The position numbers were made by a program, and so were the translations under genes. Below are positions 11,766 through 25,568 of a stretch of DNA of 64,000 nt, piece after piece (positions within the stretch are counted from its first letter, which is position 1; every line of letters begins with the position of its first letter). This stretch comes from Diphasiastrum complanatum (taxonomy: Eukaryota; Streptophyta; Lycopodiopsida; Lycopodiales; Lycopodiaceae). The DNA lies in the NCBI GenBank assembly GCA_029204225.1, contig CM055112.1, forward strand, positions 42,968,311-43,032,310, given 5' to 3'. Under the pieces are notes generated by a model, which was not told the DNA's origin, made no database searches, and saw nothing but the letters and a program-made list of their open reading frames with translations.

Positions 11766-12232
11766 TTTCTCCAGGGTATGCTCCACTATTACAACAACTA
11801 GCGTTCCTAAATAATTTGTGCTTCCGGAGCTTCTTGAGCTTCCAGAGGGTGGTTCTAAAACTTTATTCTACGACACTAAACTCAAGGCATGAGCTTATTA
11901 CTGAGCTTCTTGAGTTTCCAGAGGATGGTTCTAAAATTTTATTCTAAGAACTAAACTCTTGTTGAACCTCCTTTTATAGAATTTTGATGGCCTTTGTCCA
12001 AGGTCATCAATCCATGTGAAAACATTTTGTTTAGACTCCTTGGTGTTACAACTCAGCAACCCGTTTTTATACCTCGTAATACAGCTCATCAATCCTAGTG
12101 ACAACTCTTTTGTATTTTGTCTTTTCCATGTCATCAATCCATTTTCATACTTCTATTCATTTTATGCATCTATCATGGATTGATGACATGGCAAGTCTCT
12201 ATATAAACGGTGCTTATTTTGCTCTGTTTATG
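11766..12232. other. Decayed DNA next to gypsy integrase
   Basis: The part to about 12150 recurs inverted at 60.69-61.08 kb. No separate gene is recognised. Confidence 0.5.
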
Positions 12233-12481
12233 TTTTTAGTTTGTACAATTTGTCTTCGAATCTTAACATATTGTGGGTTTTTATCGCAGCCACTTGTATA
12301 TGATAACTCTCTCACCTTAAAAAAATTCATATTTCATATATCTTGCAAGCTCCTTTATTTTCATGTTTTTGTCAAATGTAAATGTTTTTAAACTATTTTA
12401 GCTCATTTGTTTAGAAGAAAAAGAGAGAGAGAGAGAGAGCATAGAATAGAGAGAGAGAGAGAGAGCATAGCGGAGAGAGAG
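12233..12481. repeat. Repeat X with GA microsatellite, copy 1
   Basis: Starts GTTTGTACAATTTGTCTTC and runs for about 190 bp into an interrupted GA tract. A second copy lies at 17985-18170 and also ends in a GA tract, so the microsatellite has grown at the same position in both. Confidence 0.8.
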
Positions 12482-12592
12482 AAGTGGTCGAACCATCATG
12501 TGACGTTTGAGACCCAAACCTCTTTGTTGTTAACTAGTTATTATGAAATGTTTATTGGTTACGTGTGAATGTGCACAATATTATTCGTAACA
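12445..12592 (-). mobile_element. Partial TRIM-like LTR
   Basis: Matches the 180-bp LTR at 30196-30375 (AAGTGGTCGAACCATCATG to TTCGTAACA on the plus strand) and sits at the equivalent place next to the B3 3' flank. It was therefore present before the segmental duplication. Confidence 0.75.
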
Positions 12593-13078
12593 ATTGTGTG
12601 AATGCCTGTAAGTTGTCGATTGCTAATCGATCAGGGAATTGATTCCTCAATGCTTTCCTACATCAACGTAGCTAATGTGTATCCTCTACGTCACACTCTC
12701 AGTGCTCTTGAAAATCGGACATCTAAAGGCTTTATCTACTCTTGACTCACCTATTGATCTCACACACATTCATGCAATTGAGAAGACTCCCAACATTAGT
12801 TTTTGTTTCATGTTTAAATTATTCATTCCCACTTTCTAGATAGACCAAAGTTAACTAAATAAGCTCATTTGAAATTTCTATATCCCTGAATGCTGGAAGA
12901 GTATTCTCTTGGAAAAATGATGATTGTCATGTCAAATGACTTACATGCCTTTGGATGACTGATGACAGTTTCTAGCAAATGACTTCTCTACTGAACCCAA
13001 GCAGCTTTGTTACAACAAATGACAATGCAGCCTAGCACAAATAATGCCTTCAAAACCGATGTTTAAGTGCCCATTGTG
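12593..13078. other. 3' flank of B3 gene copy
   Basis: Direct copy of 30376-30865, the downstream flank of the B3 gene. No gene of its own is seen. Confidence 0.75.
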
Positions 13079-13208
13079 CTCAGTCAACTTTCTCACCTCA
13101 AATTCAAAACGAATCAAAGAGCTAGCTTTACGATATCCTCCAGCTCAATCAACTTTCTCACTTCAAACTCAGAACAAATCAAAGAGCTAGCTTTACAATA
13201 TCCTCCAG
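13079..13208. repeat. 65-bp tandem duplication over the B3-copy stop codon
   Basis: Units 13079-13143 and 13144-13208 are near identical and each carries the VKLAL-stop end of exon 6. The intact gene has a single unit. Confidence 0.85.
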
Positions 13209-14160
13209 ACCCTCATATACAAATATATCTACCTCGCGTTCTGTTGTGCTCATTTTTGTATCCTCAGCTGCAGCAATTTTACTCTTTTTAGTTTCATCAC
13301 CTGCACAAGTTTCAGTATCATATTTGCAAGCATCAGTAGGCTTTTTATCCTCTTCTTTCATGAAAAATTCTCATGATGGATAAATTTCTTGTGTCATAAT
13401 CATTTCATCAGCAAGAGCAATTTTATACTTTTGTAATTCATCACCTACAGAAGCTTCAGTATCATTTCTGGAAGCAGCGTTAGGCTTCTTGTCCTCTTCT
13501 TTTTTAAGGCTTTGGATTTTCATATCCGGTTCATTGGCCAAATTTGGAACCTTCTCGTGAGATGGACTTCCCATTTCAATGTGCTCTGTCTCGCTTCCTT
13601 TTTCCATGCTCCTAATCACCTGTCATAGCAATATTATGATCTCATAATCTGAGCCGAACATGAAATGTATATATAGACATTGGTTCTGAAATGATGAAAA
13701 CAACAACTAGCGGCCCAAACTTTTTGTGCAATAGTCCAAGGCTTAAGAATTCCAAAATGCAAATAGCTCCTGAAATTATCCTAGACTATCTATACTGCCA
13801 AGTAGGCTGAGTTACTCTTACATATTGTCCAGATGGCTGATCCTTGTAAATCACAATCTTGTCTCCTTCTCCAAGATTATATTGGTGGATATATTCTCCT
13901 GCATTCAACATCGTGCACCAAACTCAAGTCTTTTAATGAGATCTGCATGATTGCCACTACAAGTCATGCGCCGACACTTAAAACCGATGCTAAAGAAGCT
14001 ATCAATCAACGAGGAAAGCGAATGGTATGCTTAACATTCATGTTCATTCTTCTCGAATTTCCAAGACGAACTTCCATTTGCGAGGTCCAGTAAAGTCCTC
14101 CATGTCAAGAGAAATTTCTTCATCTTTCTTCACAAAAGGTAAATGTTTCTATTCCAGCCT
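13079..14160 (-). pseudogene. Truncated B3 transcription factor copy
   Basis: Processing-independent copy of the gene at 30897-34308, as introns are retained. Exon 5 (13898-13822) is intact and encodes the same EYIHQYNLGEGDKIVIYKD. Exon 6 starts at 13619 (IRSMEKGSETEHIEM) but a deletion after ADEMIM causes an early stop. Exon 4 and the end of exon 3 are deleted. The exon 3 acceptor AG has become CG (14161-14162). Exons 1 and 2 and the promoter are absent, because the duplicate jumps from the 32.7-kb equivalent straight to the 34.7-kb equivalent at about 14.56 kb. No functional B3 domain can be made. Confidence 0.88.
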
Positions 14161-14891
14161 CGGCATTCATATCAATAAGACTCTCTTTATAATATGATCG
14201 ACTTTATAGACAATGGGCTACAAGAATCCGTTTCCATTAATGTGTCATGATGAAATGCAAAACAGGTGCAAATATATTGTTGCCATGACATCAAATTTTG
14301 CTACTTCGCACCTTATCTTATAACATACAAATCTGAAATGTTTCTCCCCGCGGAGCTCAACACATTGTATAAGAGCTTTGATTCCAGAGATATAATCGAA
14401 CTGACAATGTCCGTATGACATGGTAATCCCAATCCAAAACTTCAACTTCTAGACAATACTTGCAATCTACTAGCTAAGTTCCTTCTGTGAGATAGTGCAC
14501 ACTAGTCCATTCTAGTTCTGCATTCATATTCGAGCAAAGAGACTATGTTTTGATTGCACTCTGGGAGGCACCTCCTATGGAACATCAAAAAACTATTTCT
14601 ACGGCAACCTAATACTCATTCTACAATAAGTTCTTTGAAGGGGAAAGAACTTTAGGCTGAATATTAAAAATTAAAAAGTTTCATGTCATCTCATCAACTG
14701 TTTTTTACAATTTTATCATGTGGCCAAATTCAAACTCCTTGATCAAAGACTGGCCATGTGGCTTACTTTAGAGCATAGATGTGCAAAGTCTAAGGCATTG
14801 TACATCATAAATGCGCGATAATATCTTTCTCCTCTCTTTCATATGATGTGACACTCTCTCTTTGTGTTCTACATAAATGTGCTTCACTATG

Positions 14892-14932
<41 letters not shown>

Positions 14933-15178
14933 ACCCTATACAGTATAGAGCTATATGCACAAATTTAATGCACAAACCCAATGAACACTACTAGAGCTGA
15001 TGGCAACCTGTTGCGACCAAATATTATGCTTCACTTTCATTATTACTATCCATTCATAAAATTGCATATTTTATGAGGCCCATTTTCCTATTTTTCTCTC
15101 ATCCACAAATAGGAATGTTCATTTGAAGAAATTCAATATTTTGTTCATACCTTCCATTAATAAGAATGTTTTTAGTGT
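14161..15178. repeat. Segmental duplicate of B3 intron and upstream DNA
   Basis: 14161-14550 matches the B3 intron 2 region near 32.31-32.69 kb. 14557-15178 matches 34.71-35.38 kb, upstream of the B3 gene, including a CT microsatellite (about 14902-14930 here and 35072-35153 there). The intervening 2 kb are missing here. No gene of its own. Confidence 0.85.
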
Positions 15179-15715
15179 GTGTCAAATGGTTGCAAAGGGC
15201 TTAAAGTGAAATTTGTTGGTGATTCTTGCTTGATTGAAAGGAATGAAGTCTTGATTCCCCAAGGCAAGAGACAAGGTGAGCTCTACAAACTTGATGGATA
15301 TGTTGTTTCTAACCATGGTGGTCTGAAGGCAAAGAAGCCAGTTGTTGAGCTTTGTTTAGTGTCAAAGTTACAAAGGTTGTGTTATTCTAGGTCTAGATCA
15401 AGATCTAAAATGCCTTTTCATTTAGTGTATTTGGATGTGCATTGTACTAGTGATTTGGGTAATGGAGGAGCAAAGATGACTTGCATGGATGACTTTAGTA
15501 GATATTGTTGGACTTATCTTCTAAAGAGTGAGAATTTCATATTTGATGTCTTTCTCAAGTCCAAGAATGTTGTGGAGAGTCAATTCAACATGAAGATCAA
15601 GTGCTTAAAGCCATCAAATGAAGACCTATCACTTAGAATTTGCTTTGCACAGGAACACAGATCATGCTACACAGTAACACAGACAGAAAACACTCTCCAC
15701 AGCAAGCTCACATAG
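15179..15715 (+). pseudogene. Non-autonomous copia fragment, copy 2
   Basis: Encodes the pre-integrase segment (GELYKLDGYVVSNHGG) joined after a shared deletion to the integrase core start (MPFHLVYLDVHCTSDLGNGG, then DDFSRYCWTYLLKSENF). The region between, where HKRLGHP and CxxC should be, is absent as in all other copies. The frame then runs into unrelated sequence after about 15640. Confidence 0.8.
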
Positions 15716-16899
15716 CAACTGTATTTCTCAAAATGAAACTACATTGTACATATAGTTCTTTACTTAGGCAATCCATGCATGACCCAGGTTGCCGTTGGCG
15801 GGATGCGTGTCCCGTCGTAAATAAGCACGATATGTTCAATTAAAATTAATTTTTTTTGGACATTGCTTTATTATCAACCATTACCCATAATTATCATTGA
15901 CTGAACGAAAAATAAAACTTAAATTCTTTTTCAGTTGTATTCAAAATGGATTGTGATGAAATTCCTAGGCGGGGGGCAAATGAAAATTTGCCCGGCATCA
16001 CTTGACAATGATGGCCCTCTTTTTACCCATTGTTGCGAACTTTGGGCAATGGTGTGTTGAAACCTCATCACATAAATTGAAACAACCAAATGTGAAATCT
16101 AATCAATCGAAGACAAGCCATTAATTTGTCAGTTTTTTGTGTTGCTTTGGATAAATGCCTCCTCCTGGTGGAGGATACAAAGCATGCAACTTGTGACTGG
16201 GCTGAATTCTTTGGGGAATTCCGTATGGCTGTTTGTCACAGTTGATGAAGCACTTTCGCTTTAGTAACTGCCATTTGGGCAACCAAGAATTGGACAATTT
16301 TGTCCAAGAATTCTTGGATTTTCTTGGCTAGGATGCTGATTTTTTAAACAAAAATACGACACGCCAAGATGGCCCCGTTGTCTACGGGGAGGGGCATAAT
16401 TTTTGAGGGTAACAAAAAAATCAATTTTTTGCTAAATTTGAAGCTATGGCGTTCCAACATACAAGAGAAAAGAACAAGAAAAAGCCGGTTCATTATTCCC
16501 CATTTCTTAATCTGTCACTGTGAACCTTACGGTGACCCTAAAGATTGTGAAAGGGGCGAAAGCATGTTTGAGTGAGTTGAAGTTGGAATTTTTTAAATTC
16601 CTGAGAACTTCATATACTTGTATTATGTTTCTGACACTTAGATCAGGAAGTCGAGGGTCTTTGTAGAGGAAGAACTTGTGGTATGGGACTTTTCCAGACT
16701 TTTCCAACTCGCACTCGGTATTGTGAGTAGGAAAAGTTTTGAACTTTCCAGACGGAAAGGACTTTCAAGAAGAACTCTTAAAAATGTAATACACTCTTAT
16801 GATATGGTATGGTCTCGGGAATCTGGAGAGTTGGGAGTGGTGAATCATAACTCAGATTCTAGGGAATAACTAATCCATAGGAGAGGATTGTGAAAATTA
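15716..16899. other. No gene recognised
   Basis: No domain or repeat partner seen. Contains a perfect 8-bp hairpin with a GAAA loop at 15974-15993 (arms GGGCAAAT and ATTTGCCC), and a small CCCCG/CGGGG inverted repeat near 16370. Confidence 0.5.
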
Positions 16900-17930
16900 C
16901 CTCGGAAGAATAAACAAGATAGTGGAATTTTGGTAATGACTGGCCATCTTACCAAATTGACTATGTTTGTTTGGGTAAAGACCAAGTAAAGAGTATATGT
17001 TTTGGCTTTACGGATTACCTAAGTGACATTATGAACATTCGCGATTCGAAGTTTGCTAGTCACTTTCGGTCGACCGTATTTGCTAAACTAGAGATGACTC
17101 TAAGATTAAAGTTCTACTGATCATTGGTAGTTACGTTCTTTTATTGAGTATAGGACAAGAATCCGATGAATTACGATTGACGAATCATAGTTCAGATTCT
17201 TGTTATACTTGATCATTTAAGAAAAGGATTACTCGCATGATCAAAAGATCATATAAGATTTGTATTTCTATTTTGATAGCACTCTCCTCGGAGGGAAATT
17301 ATCCATGATGGAGATTGAGTTATTATAAGCATTTGGCTACCGGTTATAGCTCGTTTATGCTTATGTATGGATTTGAACCTTTATCACCCATCGTGGTTGA
17401 GACTCGGTCGATCAACTTTTAGGAACTAGCGGATTTCTTACATAATATGCTAGAAATGCTATGGATTGCACATGAAAATTTCTTGTGTACCCAGGATGGG
17501 GACCGACATTATGCAAGTTTGAAAAGATCATCGAGAGACTTCCAAATGGGGGATTGAGTATTTTTAAGAATCCCGAAGGATTCGAGTATAATGCATACCG
17601 GCAAGCATAATAAGTTGTCCCCTAGATATAGAGGACCGTTCAAGATTTTGAAAAATATCGGGTCATTTGCTTACCAATTGGAACTCCTGGAAGGATCGCA
17701 AGTGCATCCCGTAATTCACGTAAACCGTCTCAAGAAGAGTCTACGTGAAGGAGAGCATCTTGGATCTGGAGATCAATTGGACCTGGTGGATGCATTATCG
17801 GGTGTGTCTTGACCTAAACCCAGAAGGATCTTGGATACATGGACTAAACCTTTGAATAATCGTGTAGTTGCCAAGCATCTGGTTCAATGGAAGATCACAC
17901 AGACGATGATGATTCTTGGTAACAAGTAGG
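16900..17930 (+). pseudogene. Ty3/gypsy integrase and chromodomain relic
   Basis: A heavily broken frame starts with VMTGHLTKLTMFVWVKTK, matching the integrase core start. It becomes clear at 17591-17812: KLSPRYRGPFKILKNIG, AYQLELLEG and HPVIHVNRLKKSL, the typical integrase C-terminus. PRRILDTW and KHLVQWK then follow, as in a chromodomain. This identifies a chromovirus-type gypsy element, different from the one at 10.8 kb. Many stops; not functional. Confidence 0.75.
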
Positions 17931-17984
17931 AAGTTTAAGGAGGAACTTTTTGAGTTTTAAGTTTTTAGGACACAACTGTTTACA

Positions 17985-18159
17985 TTTTTAGTTTGTACAA
18001 TTTGTCTTTGAATCTTAACATACTATGGTTTTTTATCGCAGCCACCTGTATATGATATTTCTCTCACCTTAAAAAAAATTCAAATTTCATATATCTTGCA
18101 AGCTCCATTATTTTCATGTTTTCGTCAAATGGTAAATGTTTTTAAACAATTTTAGCTCG
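17985..18159. repeat. Repeat X, copy 2
   Basis: Matches 12233-12420. It leads directly into the long GA tract at the outer edge of the left inverted-repeat arm. Confidence 0.8.
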
Positions 18160-18166
18160 TTTGTTG

Positions 18167-18336
<170 letters not shown>

Positions 18337-18341
<5 letters not shown>

Positions 18342-19104
18342 TAGTAAAGAGTGCCCGTCATTGACGGGTTGCTGATGATGGGCGGTCCTAACTCGGTCTC
18401 AAATGGTTGGAAGTGTTTGTCATTGACGGGGTAACGGGTGGGCAAGCGGCCGACAATTTGGGTTACGGCCGATGGTGTGGGTCGAAGGTCAATGGTTTGG
18501 GTCAAAAGTTGTCAGTGAGAATTAGCCGAAATTCTTGGGTGGCGACCGATGGTTTGGGTGGACAACCAATGAATATGTTGTTCATGCATGTGGTATGTAT
18601 ATTTTGTTGGAATTCGATGTTCAGCCTCAATTATGAGCATCTTGAAAGCAGTACAAAACCAAGAAAAAAAAGACTCGAGTTTTTCAGAAGGTTGAAAAAT
18701 CCAATGTTGTATTTTTTCCTACCCAATGTCATCCTTGTCAAAAAGAGAATTTTCGACCCTGGATCGGATCGGATCGAGGCTGAAATTATCCAAATGTATT
18801 CAAACTTGGATCAGGTCTAATAAATCCGATCTATGTGCATCTTTTCACCCCAGTATAAATTTGTGACCCTTTGTATATTTTTGGATACTACGTTATTTTT
18901 TGACCCAATGTATAAAATCCGACCCATTATAAAATCCGATACTATCGCTCAGAAATTCGAATTTCAGTGTTGACAATACAAAGGGTTGAAAATATACAAA
19001 GTGTCGGATTTTACTCTAGGTCGACAAATATAAAAAGGGTCAGAATAAATTTGGCTCAATCTAATCCGATCAAGGGTCGGAAAACCGTTCTTTGCCTCTC
19101 CAAA
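18337..19104. other. Inverted-repeat arm interior, no gene
   Basis: Contains a degenerate run of about 20 bp built on GGCCGATGGTTTGGGT (18420-18580), then GGATCGGATCGG and GGGTCGGA words. Related minisatellite words occur near 26.7-26.9 and 63.5-63.7 kb. Confidence 0.6.
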
Positions 19105-19385
19105 CTTTGGGTCGGAAAAGTTCTATCCTTTGAAAAAATTCAAGTGTTCGAAAACATTCAAGTATTTTAAAAAATCAAAGTCTTCAAAAAAATTCAAGTC
19201 TTTGAAAAAATTCAATCCTTCGGAAAAATTCCATCCTTCGAAAAAATTCGATCCTTTGAAAAAAATTCGAGTCTTTGAAAAAATTCGATCCTTTGGAAAA
19301 AATTTGAGTCTTTGTAAAAATTCGATCCTTCGAAAAAAGTCAAACCTTCAAAAAAGTTCGAGTCTTTGGAAAAATTCTAAGTTGA
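19105..19385. repeat. AT-rich minisatellite of about 18-20 bp
   Basis: Degenerate units resembling TTCGAAAAAATTCGATCC repeat about fourteen times. The encoded Lys/Phe/Ser string is a by-product. The inverted partner is 62585-62820. Confidence 0.85.
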
Positions 19386-19592
19386 CAGTACAAAGAATCG
19401 AAAATATACCAAGGGTCAAATAATACTCTAGGTCAGAAAATATACAAAGGGTCGAAATAAATCCGCCTCGATCCGATATGATCCAGGGCCAAAAAATCCT
19501 TCTTTGCTAAGCTCAACGTTGGGTCAGCAAAGTTCGATCCTTCTAAAAAATTCGATCATTGTAAAAACTTTGAGTGTTTATAATTCTTCGTT

Positions 19593-20190
19593 TTGGAATT
19601 CTTAAGCCTTGGACATTTACACAAAAAGTTTGGGCCGTTAGCTGTTGTTTTCATCATTTCAGAACCAATGTCAATATATACATTTCCGTTCGGCTCGGAT
19701 TATGAATCCATAATATTGCTCAGACACGTGATTAGGAGCATGAAAAAAGGAAGCGAGACAGAGCACATTGAAATGGGAAGTTCATCTCACAAGAAGGTTC
19801 CAAATTTTGCCAATGAACCGGATATGAAAATCCAAAGCCCTAAAAAAGAAGAGGATAAGAAGCCTAACGATGCTTGCAAAAATGATACTGAAGCTTCTAC
19901 AGGTGATGAATTACAAAAGGGTAAAACTGCTCTTGCTGATGAAATGATTATGGACCCAAGAAATGAAACCATCATGAGAATCTGTCATGAAGAAGTAAAG
20001 AACGTTGTGGTTTTATCAGAACTTCTTAAAGACCCCTAAAGTCATTGTCAGCATCTTCAAAGTGAAGAATGTAGAAGAAATTCTATATTGTGATATGCGT
20101 AATTCTCGTAAAGTGTTCCACCACGTAGTTTTCCTGATTGAAGGTCACGGATTCTTATGCGGTTGGTGTTTTGATGGTTTATATGACTAG
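19593..20190 (+). pseudogene. B3 gene 3' fragment inside left arm
   Basis: Contains the end of B3 intron 5, then exon 6 from VIRSMKKGSETEHIEM through KKEEDKKPNDACKND to TIMRICHEEVKN, in plus orientation. It then diverges from the intact gene and continues, after a shift, into VSIFKVKNVEEILYCD and GHGFLCGWCFDGLYD, a segment absent from 30.9-34.3 kb. The acceptor AG before exon 6 is altered (CACAC). No B3 domain is present. It is a captured gene tail. Confidence 0.8.
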
Positions 20191-20573
20191 GGAGACACAG
20201 GTATGCAGATAGAGTCGTTGTGGATTAAATTCATCTCCTCTTGAAATATGCATTCGCCCTTTCTATCTAGGATGGTATCTCTCATTCAACATACCTATTA
20301 TGTTCTTGGTTCTATGTGGTATGTCCTCTGGATCATGCTAGGCAGCCCCTTTCCACTACTTGTGTGCAAGTGATGTCACTGCCCTAATCCTTAACTGTCT
20401 TTGGGTCCAAATCTAATGTGAATTTTGTGGGTTCTCGGAAAATATGTCAAGTGTACGAAGATTTGTTATTGTCGAGGAGTATTTCAATGATGAGATGACT
20501 TAGTTCAACTTCCCATGGTGGGTATTTCCCATGTACTGAGAGTTATCGCAAAATCTCTACCCCACTTTTCTAT

Positions 20574-20951
20574 CATTAGAGGAGTTTTGAGCTCCAAAAA
20601 GACCCTTTAAGAATTCGTGCAAGATGTAGTTTATATTATTAAAATATTATAGCACTAATACTTTTGACTTGCCATAACTTTTTTATCGTAGTTCAAAAGT
20701 ATGTCATGTAACATAACATTGGAAAGCTCTTGTTGAGCGCTTTCTAATGCACCAAACTCCGCTAAATTTGGACTTACCACTAAAAAGTTATGACATTTTT
20801 AGTGTGGAATCAAAATGTGGACTAAAAAAGTTACGTTACGTAGATTTCAAATTTGAGTGTTTTGATTGGTCCATGTGTAAGAAAAATTGGAGAAAAAATA
20901 TAAAAAGAATCTTTACAAAGGGTCTTTTTTGGATTTAGAACTCCTCTAATG
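20574..20951. mobile_element. MITE-like element with 35-bp terminal inverted repeats
   Basis: The left end starts CATTAGAGGAGTTTTGAGC and the right end, reverse complemented, starts CATTAGAGGAGTTCTAAAT. Both arms run into CAAAAAAGACCCTTT-like sequence. The 378-bp length and lack of coding fit a non-autonomous DNA transposon. A target-site duplication could not be settled. One related end lies at 59358-59392. Confidence 0.7.
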
Positions 20952-23041
<2,090 letters not shown>

Positions 23042-24532
23042 TGCCATCCGAAAAGGTCACCCTCAAAGGATGATATTCCACTGATATTACTCTCACTCAT
23101 TGCAAAGGGCTTCACTAACCAAAACCCTCCCATTCCCAAAACAGATTTCATAGCACTTTGTTAATGACCAAAGGAAATCTCTCCATCTCTCTCATGAAAA
23201 GTTTTTCACAACAGATTTCTCCCTGGACTACACTCCTCTACCACCCCATTTTTTTCCACAAAGACCAGGGTATTGCTAGAGAGCCTTTACAATGATAAGT
23301 GTTGGTATTTTGTCACACAAGTCACCCCCTTTTATAAGTGTAGGCAACTAGTTGCCCTTCAAATTGCCAATTCTTCACCCTTCAAACATTTCTCTCATTT
23401 TTAGCATGTGCAAAATGTTGTGGAGCCAATCACATCAGCCACTTGCAAGAGATCTTTCTAGAACTTTCTAAGGTGATGTAGGCACTTTGACATCACCCAG
23501 TGTGATGTCACTACAAAACAAAACTTTTTAACACCTTAAGCCTTAACATTTGCAAGGGCCATAACCTTTTCGTTAAATTGCTTAGTCCGATTGGCCTCTC
23601 TAGTACTTGCCTTGGCGATTTTTCTCTACAACTACGGCTTCAATGCCGTAAATTATCATTTTTCCATTTTTTCGAAACCCATGTGTCTACGTTCTTTAAA
23701 CTCCACTATGCCCACTTTTTCGGTACCCACTTTGTTTATACTTTTGATACCCATTTATGTCGATTTTTCTCTTGGTAATGCCTCTAAACGGTTTTTGATT
23801 ATGCAACTGTTGACGTGGTTACGAGTGACAGATTAGAGCAATCTTGGACCCAGATTGGCCATCCCTGAAAAACATAGAGACTTTTGGTATTAGTAAAATA
23901 TTTTTTGGTACATCAAAACTGTGCTCAGCATTGCTGGCATTTTTACAATCGGGCCAATTTTAAGGCTATAAAACTTTCGACTAGCCACATTTAGGCGGGC
24001 TGAGACCTATTTCTACATGAACTGGCATTTCTCTTCGGTCTTACCAAAACTGACCTATGCCTAATATTTTCGATGGTTCCTTAGATCGTTTGTACAGATA
24101 TATTATCTATTACGAATTAATGCGTCTAGCCACTTTAAGGACGGGCTAGGACCCCTTTTTTGGTCCAACATTTTGCTTCAACTTTCATCGAATCCACAGT
24201 GTTTTGGTGCTTATCAAATATTTTGTAACTGCTTTTTGTCCTATATTAGTCCGATTTTTGCCGTTAAAATTTTGGCTACCGTTGGCGACCTCCACTGGGT
24301 AGTATGGTCCCCATACGGCGGACCCAAGATCTTTGGTTTCACAACTTGGTTTTGTGTTGATGTCCAAGACTCACTTGCCGCTCACACCCTTCCATCCACT
24401 CTTTTCTAGGTGGGTCTACCCGTAACTCGCTTTGGGTTATTGTCAGTACTCTCGCCCTAGTCCCCTTTGGGATAAGTGTTTCCCTTGGGTGTTTTGGTGG
24501 ACTCTTGTCATTGGTCTCATCTTGTCTATCCT
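23042..24532 (-). repeat. Repeat D, left copy (LTR-like)
   Basis: Nearly 1.5 kb, repeated inverted at 49427-50917. On the minus strand it holds TATAAAA at 23335-23329, about 290 bp from the end with GGATGGCAACA. Size, TATA box and a CA end suggest an LTR, but no primer-binding site adjoins it here. Confidence 0.6.
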
Positions 24533-24794
24533 GAAGAGTGAATCTAAGATTTTCACACTGTAGATCTTCACTTTTACCATGGAAAATTTCATGGTTGACT
24601 AGCCCATAACTGCATGGACCATTTCTCGCACGTTCATGTTTTGGTAGCATAATATGATTCGTAAACTGTTCTAACTTTATCTTAAGGCACCTCGTAGGTT
24701 GTAGTTTTCCATTCATAGCTCTAAATGAGAATCATGTTTTGACAAGTTTATTTCTAAATAAAATCCCACTAGGTCGTCTCGGTTTCAAAGGGAG

Positions 24795-25568
24795 GTAGAT
24801 GCAAAAGCTAGTGATACACCTATGGAGTCTCATGTAAAGCTAACTATAAGAGGTAGTGAAACATCCTTGAAGGACATTACTCTCTATGAAAAGCTAGTTG
24901 GTTCACTCATCTATCTAACCATTACTAGACCAGATCTAAGCTATTGTGTTAGAAGATTGAGTCAATTCATGCAAGGTCCTAGTGAGGAGCATCAGAAGCT
25001 AGGAAAACGAGTTTTGAGGTACATCATTGGAACTCGAGATTTTGGCACATTGTATGAGGGATCATCATCTAATATTTCTGGATTTTCAGATTTGGATTAT
25101 ACTGGAAATATAATGGATAGGAAATCCATTAGTGCTCATTGTATTTTTACATGTGATGGAGCTATATCATGGATGTCAAAGAAACAAGCCACTATCTCAT
25201 TGTCATCTAGTGAGGCCGAGTAGAAAGCTCTTAAACATTGCACAAAGGAGATGGTATGGATCAAGAGGATGATCAAGGATCTTCACTTGTTGGATTTTTC
25301 AAAGAGCCCAATCATCTTTTGTGACAATCAATCAGCCCAAAGTTTTGCAACCAATCCTATCTTTCATGCTAGGAGCAAGCATATTGAGGTGCAATATCAT
25401 TTTGTGAGGGAGCAAGTCATTGCAAAGGAGGTGGAGCTTCAACATGTGTGGGAATGTGTAGCTGATATATTCACCAAAGCATTGGGAAAGGATTTGCTCA
25501 TGAAGCATAGGACTTCACTTGGAGGGTTACCAAAGTCTATGCTAAAACTAGTTGAAGAGGGAGTGTGA
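24795..25568 (+). pseudogene. Copia reverse transcriptase tail and RNase H
   Basis: Encodes the end of a copia polyprotein: DTPMESHVKL, YEKLVGSLIYLTITRPDLSY, then RNase H motifs SDLDYTGN, DRKSISAHCIF, SSSEAE, DNQSAQ, RSKHIEV, and a natural C-terminus LKLVEEGV. One stop (TAG at 25221) replaces the Tyr usual in SEAEYK. A purine-rich stretch and TGTGAAAG follow, as at the start of a 3' LTR. A separate lineage from the 3676-7666 element. Confidence 0.88.

Noticed and set aside
15974-15993. Hairpin with GAAA loop as a terminator or RNA gene
   Set aside because: Short stem, no T-run function in this context and no coding neighbour; left as a curiosity.
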